Positions 50,620 to 60,253 of a stretch of 61,116 nucleotides of DNA are shown in pieces. The notes under the pieces are model-generated. The model searched no databases. It had not been told where the DNA came from and saw nothing but the letters and a program-made list of their open reading frames with translations. Origin of the DNA: Erysipelotrichaceae bacterium (GTDB taxonomy: Bacteria > Bacillota_I > Bacilli_A > Erysipelotrichales > Erysipelotrichaceae); assembly GCA_017432895.1 (NCBI GenBank), contig JAFRIG010000063.1, positions 1 through 61,116 on the forward strand, in the 5' to 3' direction. Position 1 is the stretch's first letter, and each line of letters begins with the position of its first letter. Made by a program: the position numbers and the translations under genes.

Positions 50620-52437
50620 ATGCTGGAATACCAGGAAAGATACATATCCAACATCAAAAGGATCAACGAATTGAAAGACATCTACGCCTATTCGGATGCC
50701 TCTTTTGAGAAATGGTATGAAAATCAGCTTCAAGCCAAAAAGGAGATGAAAGCCCTGAAACAGGACAACATCGCCATTTTAAACGAGAAGCTCTTCCCGG
50801 TCCTGGACGATCTTTTCAATGCCGATGAAGAGACGATAAAATCACTTGAAGCATTCGCCGATCAACTGATGGACTGGCGGACCAATCTGGACCCGGGTGT
50901 CTACATCCTGATCCACGATTCACTCTTAAAGATCTATCGCCTCAAGGCTCAGCGCAATAAAGTCATCAAGGAACTCTACAAACTGGGCATGGGCCACTAC
51001 TATCGTAACCGCATGATACAGGGCTCCGAACATACTCTCAGCCGCAAGATCTTCTTTGAAAACGAAATGATCTTCACCGAAGCCGGCTCCTATATCCGCT
51101 ACTTCGACAAGATCGAAGACGAAGAGACCAAGGGCTACATCATCAGAGCTCTGGCCAATATCTCCATCGCCACGACCGATCGCAAAAGAAGGATCTCGAC
51201 GACTGCCCGTGTCCTAAATATCGTCTCCGACCCTTATTATCGGCAAATGGCTCCAAACCTGCCCTGGGACACCTTCCTAAGAAGGACCTACCAGCAGATG
51301 TCATCCAATCGGGCGACTTTGTCCAAAGGCGATCTGAGCAACGAAGAACTCGCTTTAGTCATGGAAGCCTGTCAGATCATCTTCGAACCGGAAAAAGACA
51401 ACGATACTCCCAATATTCGCTGGCTGTGGCCCTACTATGAAATGGAATACAGCTGCGGTTTTGCCGACCTTAAAACGACGCTGCAGCGCATGGAAAAACT
51501 CATCGACGAAGCACCGACCGACCAGTATGACGAATCCGGTCTCTATGGCAATGCCCAGTTGCCCATCTATTACGGCCGTCTTTTGAAAAGCAATCCGCAG
51601 CTGCTGGATAAACCGCGTTATCAGCAGTTCCTTAAACACGCCTACGACAAGATGCTTAATTATCTGTTAAGCTACCCCAACGAAAAGATCGATGAATTCT
51701 ATTTCTACGACATCACCTTACTGGTATATTCCTATCTGGAACACGAATGCGTCGACTCCTTCTATAATGTAACCAGACGGCTGATGGGTCGGATCTTCGG
51801 CAGCGATTATGTCACCTATCGCAAAGCCGGCGAGATCATTTCCTTATTGTGCGAAACGATCTACCGGAATGAGAAGGACTATTTCGACGACATCACATTC
51901 CTGAAAGCGATCGAAGATGAGGATCAGAAAAAAGAAGCTTTACTTCAATATGCTTCTTCCTGCGGGATGTTCTACAACTTCGGACTTGTCAGCATGAACA
52001 TGTCGCGCATCACCAACAACCGCAACCTTTTCGACAGCGAAAGCGAGATCTATTCCTTACATTGCGAGCTGGGCTATGACACTTTGATCACCCGCAATTC
52101 GACCAAGATCTTTGCGGACATCGCCCTAGGTCATCATGCCTATTACGATGAAAACGGCGGTTATCCGCAAAGCTATGTTCGTTATGAATCCGAGTATCGG
52201 CGTATGAGCGATATCGTCGCCATTGCCGATCGTTTCATTATCGACAATACCGGTGATATCAATGAACTGGCTTCCCGCATCAAAGCCAAAGCCGGTACCA
52301 TCTATTCACCTTTAGTCTGTTCATATCTTGATCAGGATTTAATAAAAAAGATCGAAACGATCTTAAAAGATGAAAGCAGAGAATACTATCGGGAACTCTT
52401 TGAACTGATCACCATGAATCAGTCCAAAGGTTTCTGA
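50620..52437 (+). CDS. Degenerate HD-GYP-like protein paired with the kinase
   Basis: 605 aa. A long helical region (residues 1-450) with no recognised domain is followed by an HD-GYP-like segment: SLHCELGYDTL, GHHAYYDENGGYP (about 510) and IVAIADRF. The first HD dyad that normally opens the domain (HDIGK) is not seen; the region reads YNFGLVSMNMS. It may be a binding rather than a hydrolysing domain for cyclic di-GMP or another dinucleotide. Located one base after the kinase. Its 3' end overlaps the convergent yitT gene by 19 bases. Confidence 0.75.
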   Translation: MLEYQERYISNIKRINELKDIYAYSDASFEKWYENQLQAKKEMKALKQDNIAILNEKLFPVLDDLFNADEETIKSLEAFADQLMDWRTNLDPGVYILIHDSLLKIYRLKAQRNKVIKELYKLGMGHYYRNRMIQGSEHTLSRKIFFENEMIFTEAGSYIRYFDKIEDEETKGYIIRALANISIATTDRKRRISTTARVLNIVSDPYYRQMAPNLPWDTFLRRTYQQMSSNRATLSKGDLSNEELALVMEACQIIFEPEKDNDTPNIRWLWPYYEMEYSCGFADLKTTLQRMEKLIDEAPTDQYDESGLYGNAQLPIYYGRLLKSNPQLLDKPRYQQFLKHAYDKMLNYLLSYPNEKIDEFYFYDITLLVYSYLEHECVDSFYNVTRRLMGRIFGSDYVTYRKAGEIISLLCETIYRNEKDYFDDITFLKAIEDEDQKKEALLQYASSCGMFYNFGLVSMNMSRITNNRNLFDSESEIYSLHCELGYDTLITRNSTKIFADIALGHHAYYDENGGYPQSYVRYESEYRRMSDIVAIADRFIIDNTGDINELASRIKAKAGTIYSPLVCSYLDQDLIKKIETILKDESREYYRELFELITMNQSKGF

Positions 52438-53282
52438 TAGTAATTACCGTAGATATTCAAAGTGTTTCTGGTCTCAATGAAAGCTTTCGGATCGCCTTGC
52501 AAGGCATACTTGACCACCTCGTTGGTCTGGAAAGCATTGACGACCGTATACAGCATCGTCTGATCGTCGCCCTGATAGGCCCCTTTGGCCTCGACCTTGG
52601 TGATACCGTGTCGGACGTTTTTTAATATGGAATCGATGACCTCATCAGGTCTCTTGGTGACGATGATGATCGCCTGATGGGTATAGCGCTTATGTCTTTT
52701 GGAGATGATCAGATTGGAAGTGTACTGGAAGATGATCGAATAGGCCGCGATCTCCCAGCCGTACAACAGACCCGCCGCAAAGATCATCAGACAGTTGAAA
52801 GCGAAGACGTAGTCCCACATCGAACGATGGAACTTGTTGGAATAATAGATCGACAGAAAATCCGTACCGCCGCTGGAAGCACCCTGAGTCAAAGCGATCG
52901 AAACGCCAAAACCGTTGATCAGTCCGCCGAAGATCGCCACCAGTAAGGGATCCTCCAGGATCTGATATGCCGGCATAACAGACGACAATAGCGAAACCAG
53001 CACCGTCTGGATCAAAGAAAAGATCGTAAACAGTTTGCCGATATGCTTAAAGACGATGATTGCCAGGATGACATTGATCAATAGATAGAGATAGAAGAAG
53101 GGAAAAGAGATGCCCGCAAAGTCCTTTAAGATATCCGAGACCAGTCTTGAGAAACCGGTGATGCCGGAAGGATAGATACCGGCCGGCACGGAAAAGGAAG
53201 TTAAGGAAAAAGCCTGCAGGATGGCCGATAAGATCACGGCCAGGGACATCATAACGATCTGTTTATAATTGATTCTGTTCAT
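52419..53282 (-). CDS. YitT family (DUF2179) membrane protein
   Basis: 287 aa. About five membrane helices in the first 200 residues (SVPAGIYPSGITGFSR, GFGVSIALTQGASSGGTDFLSIY are YitT blocks) and a C-terminal DUF2179 domain (QAIIIVTKRPDEVIDSIL). Transporter-like; substrate unknown. Start ATG 53282 is preferred over a 25-codon extension; AGGT precedes it. Confidence 0.9.
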   Translation of the reverse strand: MNRINYKQIVMMSLAVILSAILQAFSLTSFSVPAGIYPSGITGFSRLVSDILKDFAGISFPFFYLYLLINVILAIIVFKHIGKLFTIFSLIQTVLVSLLSSVMPAYQILEDPLLVAIFGGLINGFGVSIALTQGASSGGTDFLSIYYSNKFHRSMWDYVFAFNCLMIFAAGLLYGWEIAAYSIIFQYTSNLIISKRHKRYTHQAIIIVTKRPDEVIDSILKNVRHGITKVEAKGAYQGDDQTMLYTVVNAFQTNEVVKYALQGDPKAFIETRNTLNIYGNYYQKPLD

Positions 53283-53334
53283 ACGCTTGCGACCTACCAA
53301 TCTAATTATAGAAAATACTTTCAATAATTGGACA

Positions 53335-53360
53335 TAAAAAGAGGCATGACAGCTCATGCC
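53335..53360 (-). terminator. Terminator of the membrane hydrolase gene
   Basis: GGCATGA/TCATGCC, 4-base loop, T5 tail on the minus strand. Confidence 0.8.
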
Positions 53361-53381
53361 CCCTTAAACGAAAATATTAGC

Positions 53382-55331
53382 TCACAGGAAGGAAGAGCCG
53401 CCCGTCACGATCCAACATGCCAACATGGCCGCCACCAGCGCACCGGTATAGACCTTGCCGGTCTTGCGGTAGCAGTAGGTACAAAGGATCGAAAAGAACA
53501 ATACCTGCGGTACAAACAGGATCAGGATCGACATGAACGGTCCGCCAAAAGTCGAACCAAACAGCACATCGGCACCAGGTCCGATCCCCGCAAAGAACGG
53601 TATGTATTCCAGCAAGACGATGATCAGTACACCGCCTGCCATCATGATGAAGTTCCTAAACCAGTTCTTGATGAAACCCCAGATACCTTTCTGATATGTC
53701 GACTCGCTTCTAAGATCCTTCATGATCTTGGCATTGTTGAGCAGATAGAAGCAGATGAAGAAAGGCAGATAGACCAGGAACTGCAAGAGTCTGGTCAAAG
53801 TGAAGTTTTTAAAGAACGGCCAGATGAAACGCAGATCCAGATCGAAGACCAGCGTATAGATCATATTGATGATGTAGACGAAAGCTACCATTGAGACCGC
53901 CAGGATCGCCGAACCGCAGAAAGCCGGCAGATCGAACTTCTCCGTTTCGACCTTCTTGATCTTATTCTTTATCCACCTGACAAAATTGCTTATAAGCATG
54001 ATGATTATCAGTAAGGCATACCAGCTTAAGAAGCCGTTTCCTACCGTCATGCGGAAGATCTTCTCCGGTACCGGTAATAAAGCGTGGCCAAGTTGCGTCA
54101 TGAAGGGGAAGGACAGACCTGATAACAGGATCGTGATAACAGCCCCGACAACTCTTCCTTTTTTGGAAGCAATGTTTTCTTTGTTAGGCAATTCTTTCTG
54201 CACATCCGAGAAGAGATAGAACTGCAACAGGAAGTCCATGAAAGCCATCATCGCAAACAGCACGCAAAGCATGGCCCCCAAGACCAGATATTCCTTGTTT
54301 TTGGCGACGATATCATCATAAGCCAGCTTGTTAGGCAAAGACAGAGCGTTATCAAACCACTCCATCGCCACTTTAAGGCCCTGCAGATTGTGGGTCGTCA
54401 AACGGTGGTTGGTCATCAGCAGCTCCATCCTTCTGGCACTGCCATCCGTGAAGTTTCCGAAAGTCTTGTTCCAGGAAGCATTAGCAGCTGTCGTTCCTAA
54501 GAAGTTGTATCTTAACGGTGTCTTTAAAAGCTCATCAGTGACATTGAGCTGATAGTCTCTGAAATAGGAAAACTCATCATACTTTGACTGCAGCAGCAGA
54601 ACATTGTTGAAGTGGATGTTTTTGGAATCGTAGACTTCATCGGTAAACAGTTCACCACATTGAAGAACGATAGCTTTAGGCTCAATACTGGTATTGGCGT
54701 AATCCGCTGCAACGCTCCAGCTCGACCAGGTACCCATCGAGTGACCCGATAATGCCATACGGCTGCTGTCGACATAATCCAGTTTGGATAAGATCTCATA
54801 AGCCGTCGAACCGCCGCAGGAAGAATCCTTGATCGCATTCCCGGCGCTATCCTTGGAATAGTAGTCGTTGAAGAATGACAGGTTGGAGAAGTTCATCAGC
54901 AGTCTGTAACGCAAAGTACCGCCTATCGTCGAATAGGTGCCATCGGCTTGGGAATCATTGCCGTAGTTGACGGAGACCTTGTGATTGACATAGCCTCTTT
55001 CCAATAGACCCACACTGGAAGAACCGTGACCGTACTCATCCAGACACATGACGACCGCTCCTCTTCTGGCCAGCTCGATCGCGTAGGCCGCACAGGTCTC
55101 ATGGTCGTTCTGGTAGCCATGTAAAAGCAGTACCGCCGGAGCTTTATTGGAAGCGGAAGCGTTTTGCGGCTTATAGAGCTTATAAGTAAGTTTGCCTTCA
55201 CTTGTCGCAATGCTTCCATCGATGATCTGGATATTGCCGTCATCCTTCTGGATCTTATCGGCCATAAACATCATACCCGTAGCTCCTGCCAACAAAATGA
55301 TCAGCAGGATCAGTGATTTCAGTTTTTTCAT
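53382..55331 (-). CDS. Membrane-bound alpha/beta hydrolase
   Basis: 649 aa. An N-terminal signal anchor, then an extracellular hydrolase domain (LLLHGYQNDHETC, nucleophile SGHSMGTWSS near residue 196, acid in LLQSKYDE, His in MTNHRL) to about residue 330, followed by about eight membrane helices (340-645). This fusion is unusual: a surface hydrolase anchored by a polytopic C-terminal domain. Substrate unknown. GGGGT 7 bases before the ATG. Confidence 0.8.
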   Translation of the reverse strand: MKKLKSLILLIILLAGATGMMFMADKIQKDDGNIQIIDGSIATSEGKLTYKLYKPQNASASNKAPAVLLLHGYQNDHETCAAYAIELARRGAVVMCLDEYGHGSSSVGLLERGYVNHKVSVNYGNDSQADGTYSTIGGTLRYRLLMNFSNLSFFNDYYSKDSAGNAIKDSSCGGSTAYEILSKLDYVDSSRMALSGHSMGTWSSWSVAADYANTSIEPKAIVLQCGELFTDEVYDSKNIHFNNVLLLQSKYDEFSYFRDYQLNVTDELLKTPLRYNFLGTTAANASWNKTFGNFTDGSARRMELLMTNHRLTTHNLQGLKVAMEWFDNALSLPNKLAYDDIVAKNKEYLVLGAMLCVLFAMMAFMDFLLQFYLFSDVQKELPNKENIASKKGRVVGAVITILLSGLSFPFMTQLGHALLPVPEKIFRMTVGNGFLSWYALLIIIMLISNFVRWIKNKIKKVETEKFDLPAFCGSAILAVSMVAFVYIINMIYTLVFDLDLRFIWPFFKNFTLTRLLQFLVYLPFFICFYLLNNAKIMKDLRSESTYQKGIWGFIKNWFRNFIMMAGGVLIIVLLEYIPFFAGIGPGADVLFGSTFGGPFMSILILFVPQVLFFSILCTYCYRKTGKVYTGALVAAMLACWIVTGGSSFL

Positions 55332-55390
55332 TATCTTTACCCCATTATTGAAATGTTTCTTTATATATATTATCGCATGATTAGGTCCAT

Positions 55391-55416
55391 CAAAAAAGGC
55401 CTGTTATCCAAGCCTC
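55391..55416 (-). terminator. Terminator of the nucleotidase gene
   Basis: Short AGGCT/GGCCT stem with one wobble, 9-base loop and T6 tail on the minus strand. Weak stem. Confidence 0.5.
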
Positions 55417-55423
55417 TTGTTTA

Positions 55424-57070
55424 TTATTCGATCTTGATGCGATCATCACTTTCCCTATACTTGTCGCCGAAATCGACTTCCGTAAAATACTTCCACAAAG
55501 CTTCGACATCGACCATCTCCGCCGCCGAGATGATCTCACAGTCTTTAAACGCCGTATTGCCATCTCCCGCATTGAGCAATACATAATCGGTGGAAGCTAC
55601 CGTATAGATCTTATTTGGATCGATAGGCACGTATTCTCCGTTCTCCAGCACCATGACATCCTTGACTCTTCTTCTTTCACCAACACCGGTAAACATACTG
55701 TTTTCATCGACCATGATGTCGGCTTGAATCGAAGTATCGATCGTACATTTTAAACCCGATATCTGCAGGAAAGCACCCGATTCGCCAACCGCATTGCCAT
55801 CGAGCTTATAGATACCTTCGGTATAGCGGTATGCGAACTCCAAAGCATCCATGATCTGCTGGCCACTGGCATAGATACTGGCAATATTGTTCTGATAAGG
55901 TGTGACATTGAACAGATCCTGATAAAGGACTTCGCCCGCTTTGATATCTGCTCTGACGCCACCGCCGTTGATGACGGCGATATCCGTACCCATGACATAA
56001 CGGTAGGCATCGCACGTCAGATCACCCATGTTGGTCTCCCTGGCTCTGACCATTCTGATACCTTCTTCGTCAGTGATCTTGAGATCATAATCTATCTCAC
56101 CGGCCTTTTGCGAAAGGATGGTGTTGAGCTGTTCATAAACATCCGCCACAGACTGTGTTAGTTTTTCATCCTGTCTGTCATATTCCGTAAGATGAACTAT
56201 CTGCATGTTTCCTTCCTTGTCGATAAAAAGTGTGCCCACTTCCTGAAGCTGCGTACCGACTGAAGAAAGGATGACATCCTCTCCGTCTTTATTGGGATAG
56301 AGATCTTCCGTGATCAGCGAATGGGAGTGACCATCAAAGACCACATCGATGCCATTGGTGTGGGAGATCATCGACAGCGAATCGTATGGTGCACCGGTGA
56401 TCTCACTGCCCAGATGGCTTAAAGCCACTACATAGTCGGCACCCTGACTTCTGACTTCATCGACCAGAGACTGGACCTTGTCATAAAAATCCTGACCATC
56501 GTTGCCGGAATAGAAATTGTAGACCAGTTCATCGTCTTCCATGAAGAACTTAGGTGTTGAAGAAGTCACTGAATCCGGCGTCAGAAGACCCAGGAAAGCG
56601 ACCTTGGTACCTTTGAAATCTTTGATGATATATTCGGGTATGTCCGCAAAGATGTTTTCCTTGGATCCGGAATATCTGACATTGGAAGCGATCTTTTCAA
56701 AGTTCATTTCCCCCATCAGTTCATGAAGCCTTTCGACTCCGTAATCGAATTCGTGGTTGCCGAAGGTAACGATGTCGTATTCCATGTCGTTCATCAGTTT
56801 GACGACCAGTTCACCCTTGGAAAGGGAGCCGATGGTCCCGCCTTGCAGATAATCGCCGCAATCCACCAGCAGAACATTTTCGTGTTCTTCCTTAAGATCC
56901 TCGACATAGGCCTTCAGGGAAGCGAAGGTGAAATTCATATCCACGCCGCAATGCACATCCGAAGTAAAGACGATACAGATCTCCTGCGCTTCTTCTTTTT
57001 TAGTGCAGGCAAATAAAGTCGCACCTATCATTATGATGAGCAGTAAATTAATCAGTTTTCTAATCTTCAT
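55424..57070 (-). CDS. 5'-nucleotidase/2',3'-cyclic phosphodiesterase-family lipoprotein
   Basis: 548 aa. Lipobox LFAC at the N-terminus. Metallophosphatase motifs: FTSDVHCG, VDCGDYLQGG, TFGNHEFDYG, FDGHSHSL; then the 5'-nucleotidase C-terminal domain (ADIKAGEVLYQDLFNVTPYQN). A surface enzyme that strips phosphate from extracellular nucleotides. AAAGGA before the ATG; 9 bases after rarA. Confidence 0.92.
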   Translation of the reverse strand: MKIRKLINLLLIIMIGATLFACTKKEEAQEICIVFTSDVHCGVDMNFTFASLKAYVEDLKEEHENVLLVDCGDYLQGGTIGSLSKGELVVKLMNDMEYDIVTFGNHEFDYGVERLHELMGEMNFEKIASNVRYSGSKENIFADIPEYIIKDFKGTKVAFLGLLTPDSVTSSTPKFFMEDDELVYNFYSGNDGQDFYDKVQSLVDEVRSQGADYVVALSHLGSEITGAPYDSLSMISHTNGIDVVFDGHSHSLITEDLYPNKDGEDVILSSVGTQLQEVGTLFIDKEGNMQIVHLTEYDRQDEKLTQSVADVYEQLNTILSQKAGEIDYDLKITDEEGIRMVRARETNMGDLTCDAYRYVMGTDIAVINGGGVRADIKAGEVLYQDLFNVTPYQNNIASIYASGQQIMDALEFAYRYTEGIYKLDGNAVGESGAFLQISGLKCTIDTSIQADIMVDENSMFTGVGERRRVKDVMVLENGEYVPIDPNKIYTVASTDYVLLNAGDGNTAFKDCEIISAAEMVDVEALWKYFTEVDFGDKYRESDDRIKIE

Positions 57071-57079
57071 ATGATCCTT

Positions 57080-58396
57080 TCAGGAATGGTCTTTCTTCCA
57101 TTGTTTTATCTGTTTTAATCTTTCCTTGATCTGCCTTTCCAGGCCCTGTTCATTGGGACTGTAGTATTCTCTGTCCTGCAAAGATTCAGGCAGACACTTC
57201 ATGTTGGTGAGCTTGTCTTCGCTGTCATGGGCATACTGATAGCCCTTGCCATAACCAAGATCTTTCATTAATGCTGTCGGAGCATTTCTGATGACCAACG
57301 GTACCGGCTCATCCAGCATGTTCAGCGCATCGGCCTTAGCTGTGCCATAAGCGACATCGATCGAATTGGACTTGGGAGCTACCGCCATGTAGATGACCGC
57401 TTCCGCCAAAGAGTCCGTACACTCCGGCATACCGATGTAATGGCAGGCTTCATAGGCCGCTACCGCTATCTGCATGGCTCGAGGGTCAGCCAGTCCGATA
57501 TCTTCACTCGCAAACCTGATGACTCTTCTGGCCACATAGAGGGGATCCTCCCCTGCTTCCAACATCCTGGCCAGCCAGTAGACGGAAGCATCGGGATCGG
57601 AATTGCGCATCGACTTATGCAAAGCGGAAATGATGTTGTAGTGTTCCTCACCCTTCTTGTCATAAAGGAAGGATTTCTTGGAAGTGATATCTTCGATCAG
57701 TTCACTGTCAATGAAGATCTCATCATTCTTTTCTTCGCCATTGAGGACTATCATCTCCAACGCGGATAAAGCCGCCCTGGCATCACCGTTGGAGAAGTTG
57801 GCGATAAAGTAGAGATCCTTATCTTCGATATGGATCTTCTTACCGCCAAAGGCTCTTTCATCATTCAGGGCTCTTTTTAGCAGCAATACGATATCATCAG
57901 CCGTCAATTGTTTCAGAACAAAGACCTTGCATCTTGAAAGCAAGGCGCCATTCACTTCAAAGGAAGGATTTTCAGTCGTCGCCCCTATCAGGATGATCGA
58001 ACCCTTCTCCACGAAAGGCAGGAAGGCATCCTGCTGGGCCTTGTTGAAACGGTGGATCTCATCGACAAAGACGATGGTCCTTTCGCCCATTTGCGCATCA
58101 TCTTCCGCTCTTTTCATGACTTCCTTGATCTCTTTGATACCGCTGGTCACGGCCGAAAAATTGATAAAAGAAGCCTTGGTAGTCCTGGCGATCACGCTGG
58201 CCAAAGTCGTCTTGCCGACACCCGGAGGACCCCAGAAGACCATCGAAGGAATGCGGTCGTTCTCCACCATCTTCCTTAAGACCTTGCCCGGCCCGATCAA
58301 ATGCTGCTGACCGACGATCTCATCCAGAGTCTGAGGTCTAAGTCTGGCCGCCAGCGGTTCCATCATCTCGTTGTAAAAAAGGTTTCGCATTTCCAT
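57080..58396 (-). CDS. rarA: Replication-associated recombination protein A
   Basis: 438 aa AAA+ ATPase acting at stalled forks. RLRPQTLDEIVGQQHL, Walker A GPPGVGKTT, Walker B FVDEIHRFNKAQQDAFLP, sensor TTENPSFEV and C-terminal MgsA domain are clear. First of two genes with the nucleotidase. The divergent GDPD gene starts 39 bases away. Confidence 0.95.
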   Translation of the reverse strand: MEMRNLFYNEMMEPLAARLRPQTLDEIVGQQHLIGPGKVLRKMVENDRIPSMVFWGPPGVGKTTLASVIARTTKASFINFSAVTSGIKEIKEVMKRAEDDAQMGERTIVFVDEIHRFNKAQQDAFLPFVEKGSIILIGATTENPSFEVNGALLSRCKVFVLKQLTADDIVLLLKRALNDERAFGGKKIHIEDKDLYFIANFSNGDARAALSALEMIVLNGEEKNDEIFIDSELIEDITSKKSFLYDKKGEEHYNIISALHKSMRNSDPDASVYWLARMLEAGEDPLYVARRVIRFASEDIGLADPRAMQIAVAAYEACHYIGMPECTDSLAEAVIYMAVAPKSNSIDVAYGTAKADALNMLDEPVPLVIRNAPTALMKDLGYGKGYQYAHDSEDKLTNMKCLPESLQDREYYSPNEQGLERQIKERLKQIKQWKKDHS

Positions 58397-58423
58397 ATCG
58401 TTAATTCATTTACTCCATAATTG

Positions 58424-58429
58424 TATAAT
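58424..58429 (+). promoter_or_regulatory. -10 box placing +1 at a GTG start codon
   Basis: Exact TATAAT; six bases then GTG at 58436. Same layout as at 19164. No Shine-Dalgarno, no consensus -35. Confidence 0.5.
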
Positions 58430-58435
58430 AGATAT

Positions 58436-60226
58436 GTGAAAATTAGGCAGAAGATAAGTCTGACCTACCTGCCCTACTGGCGGGTCATGGCCGACATCGT
58501 CAACTATAATATCGTATCCGCCATCCTGTTTGCAGCCATCAATTTCGTCTTAAAACAGATCGGCTATTTTCTGATACGTTCAGCCGGCCGAGTTGCCGTC
58601 ACCACCGGCGATCCGGAGTTCTTCTACAAGACCTGGCAGGGACCCTTACTGGTGATCATCGCCATCGTCACGCTTTTCCTCTACGTGGCCTTCGACCTGA
58701 ACGCCCAGATCATCTACGCTTCCAAACTTCTTAACAACAAGCCTGACCTCCTTCAAAGCATCAAGGAAGGTCTTTATTCGATACCCAAGTTCTTCACGAT
58801 CGACGGTCTAGGCATCGTCCTGTATATCGCTTTGATCGCTCCGCTATTAAGTTTCGGCTTGTCGATCTCTCTGACGGAAAACTTCTATATCCCCAACTTC
58901 ATCTATTCCGTCATCGTCGACAATACCCTCTATCATATCCTCTACTATCTGTTTCTGCTTATCTTTCTGATCTTAGGTGTCGTCAACATCTTCACGATCC
59001 ATGGCGTCTTACTTTCAGGCCTCAAGTCCAACAAGGCCGATGACGAATCAAGAGCCATCATGCGTAAAAACTGGAAAGACTTCCTCAAACAGAACTTCCT
59101 CTTTGTTCTGGCCTCAGTTTTAGCCCAGCTTGGATCCGTCCTTTTTGTCGGCATCATCCCCGGCATCTTTTTAATTATCTTTAAAGACAGACTGCCCCGT
59201 CCCGGAATGATAGGCATCTTTCTTTTACTGATATGCGTCGTGATCATAGCCGTCCTCAACCTCTTCAACAGGACCTTCTATATCATCAGGATGACTCAGC
59301 TCTACTACCGCTATAGAGGTGAAGAAAAGCCATTGATCAGGCGTCGCAGCAAAAAAGCGATGGTCATGACTTTCATCAGAGTCCTCCTTGTAGTGGTCAT
59401 GGTAGGATTAGTATCTTTTATCCTTGACGAACATTTCGATGAAATATTGGGCAAAGACGTCGAAACCAAACTGGTAGCCCATCGGGCCGGAGGCAGCGAA
59501 GCTCCGGAGAATACCGTCAAAGGTATCGAAAAGGCCATCGAACTTGGAGCCTATGGCGCCGAGATCGACATCCAGCGCACAAAAGACGGCTACTACATCC
59601 TCAATCACGACAACAACTTCGCCAGGCTCTGTTCCAGCTCCGCCAAACCGCAGGACCTCACGCTTGAAGAAGTCAAACAGCTGACGATCAAAGATCCCAA
59701 CTTCCCCGACGATCCCCAAGAGGTCGCCACCTTTGAAGAGATCCTCGATGCCTGCAAAGGAAGGATCATCCTGTTTACGGAACTTAAGGGCAATACCGCC
59801 GATGAACAGATGGTCGATGATGCCGTCAGGATCATCAAAGAAAAAGGCATGGAAGATGAAGTCGTACTCATTTCCTTAAAATACAACCTGATCGCCTATT
59901 GCGAAGAAAAGTATCCCGAGATGCAGACGGGTTATCTGACTTTCGCCTCCTTCGGCAATACCGCTGAGTTAAACTGCGACTTCTTCGGACTGGAAGAAGA
60001 GGCTTCCACCTCAACCGTCATTCAATCGATCCATGACGCTGACAAGCAGGTCATGGTCTGGACCGTCAACAACAGTTCATCACAAGGTCATTTTATTCGC
60101 TCGAATGCTGACTGTATCATCACCGACAACGTTTCGCAGGCTATCGCCTTGACCAAAGAGCTCAACGAACGCGGACGTGTCGAGATCCTCATGGATCTGG
60201 TACTCGACATCCTCGGCGTAAGATAG
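58436..60226 (+). CDS. Membrane glycerophosphodiester phosphodiesterase
   Basis: 596 aa. The N-terminal 330 residues hold about six to seven membrane helices of the GPDPase membrane domain; the C-terminal GDPD barrel begins LVAHRAGGSEAPENT with the catalytic His and Glu pair in EIDIQRTKDGYYILNHD. It releases sn-glycerol-3-phosphate from glycerophosphodiesters, or acts on teichoic acid-like polymers. GTG 58436 is chosen: TTG 58421 lies inside the -10 box. The mRNA may be leaderless. Confidence 0.9.
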   Translation: MKIRQKISLTYLPYWRVMADIVNYNIVSAILFAAINFVLKQIGYFLIRSAGRVAVTTGDPEFFYKTWQGPLLVIIAIVTLFLYVAFDLNAQIIYASKLLNNKPDLLQSIKEGLYSIPKFFTIDGLGIVLYIALIAPLLSFGLSISLTENFYIPNFIYSVIVDNTLYHILYYLFLLIFLILGVVNIFTIHGVLLSGLKSNKADDESRAIMRKNWKDFLKQNFLFVLASVLAQLGSVLFVGIIPGIFLIIFKDRLPRPGMIGIFLLLICVVIIAVLNLFNRTFYIIRMTQLYYRYRGEEKPLIRRRSKKAMVMTFIRVLLVVVMVGLVSFILDEHFDEILGKDVETKLVAHRAGGSEAPENTVKGIEKAIELGAYGAEIDIQRTKDGYYILNHDNNFARLCSSSAKPQDLTLEEVKQLTIKDPNFPDDPQEVATFEEILDACKGRIILFTELKGNTADEQMVDDAVRIIKEKGMEDEVVLISLKYNLIAYCEEKYPEMQTGYLTFASFGNTAELNCDFFGLEEEASTSTVIQSIHDADKQVMVWTVNNSSSQGHFIRSNADCIITDNVSQAIALTKELNERGRVEILMDLVLDILGVR

Positions 60227-60253
60227 ATATTTACAAATAAACAGGAGAAAAAC

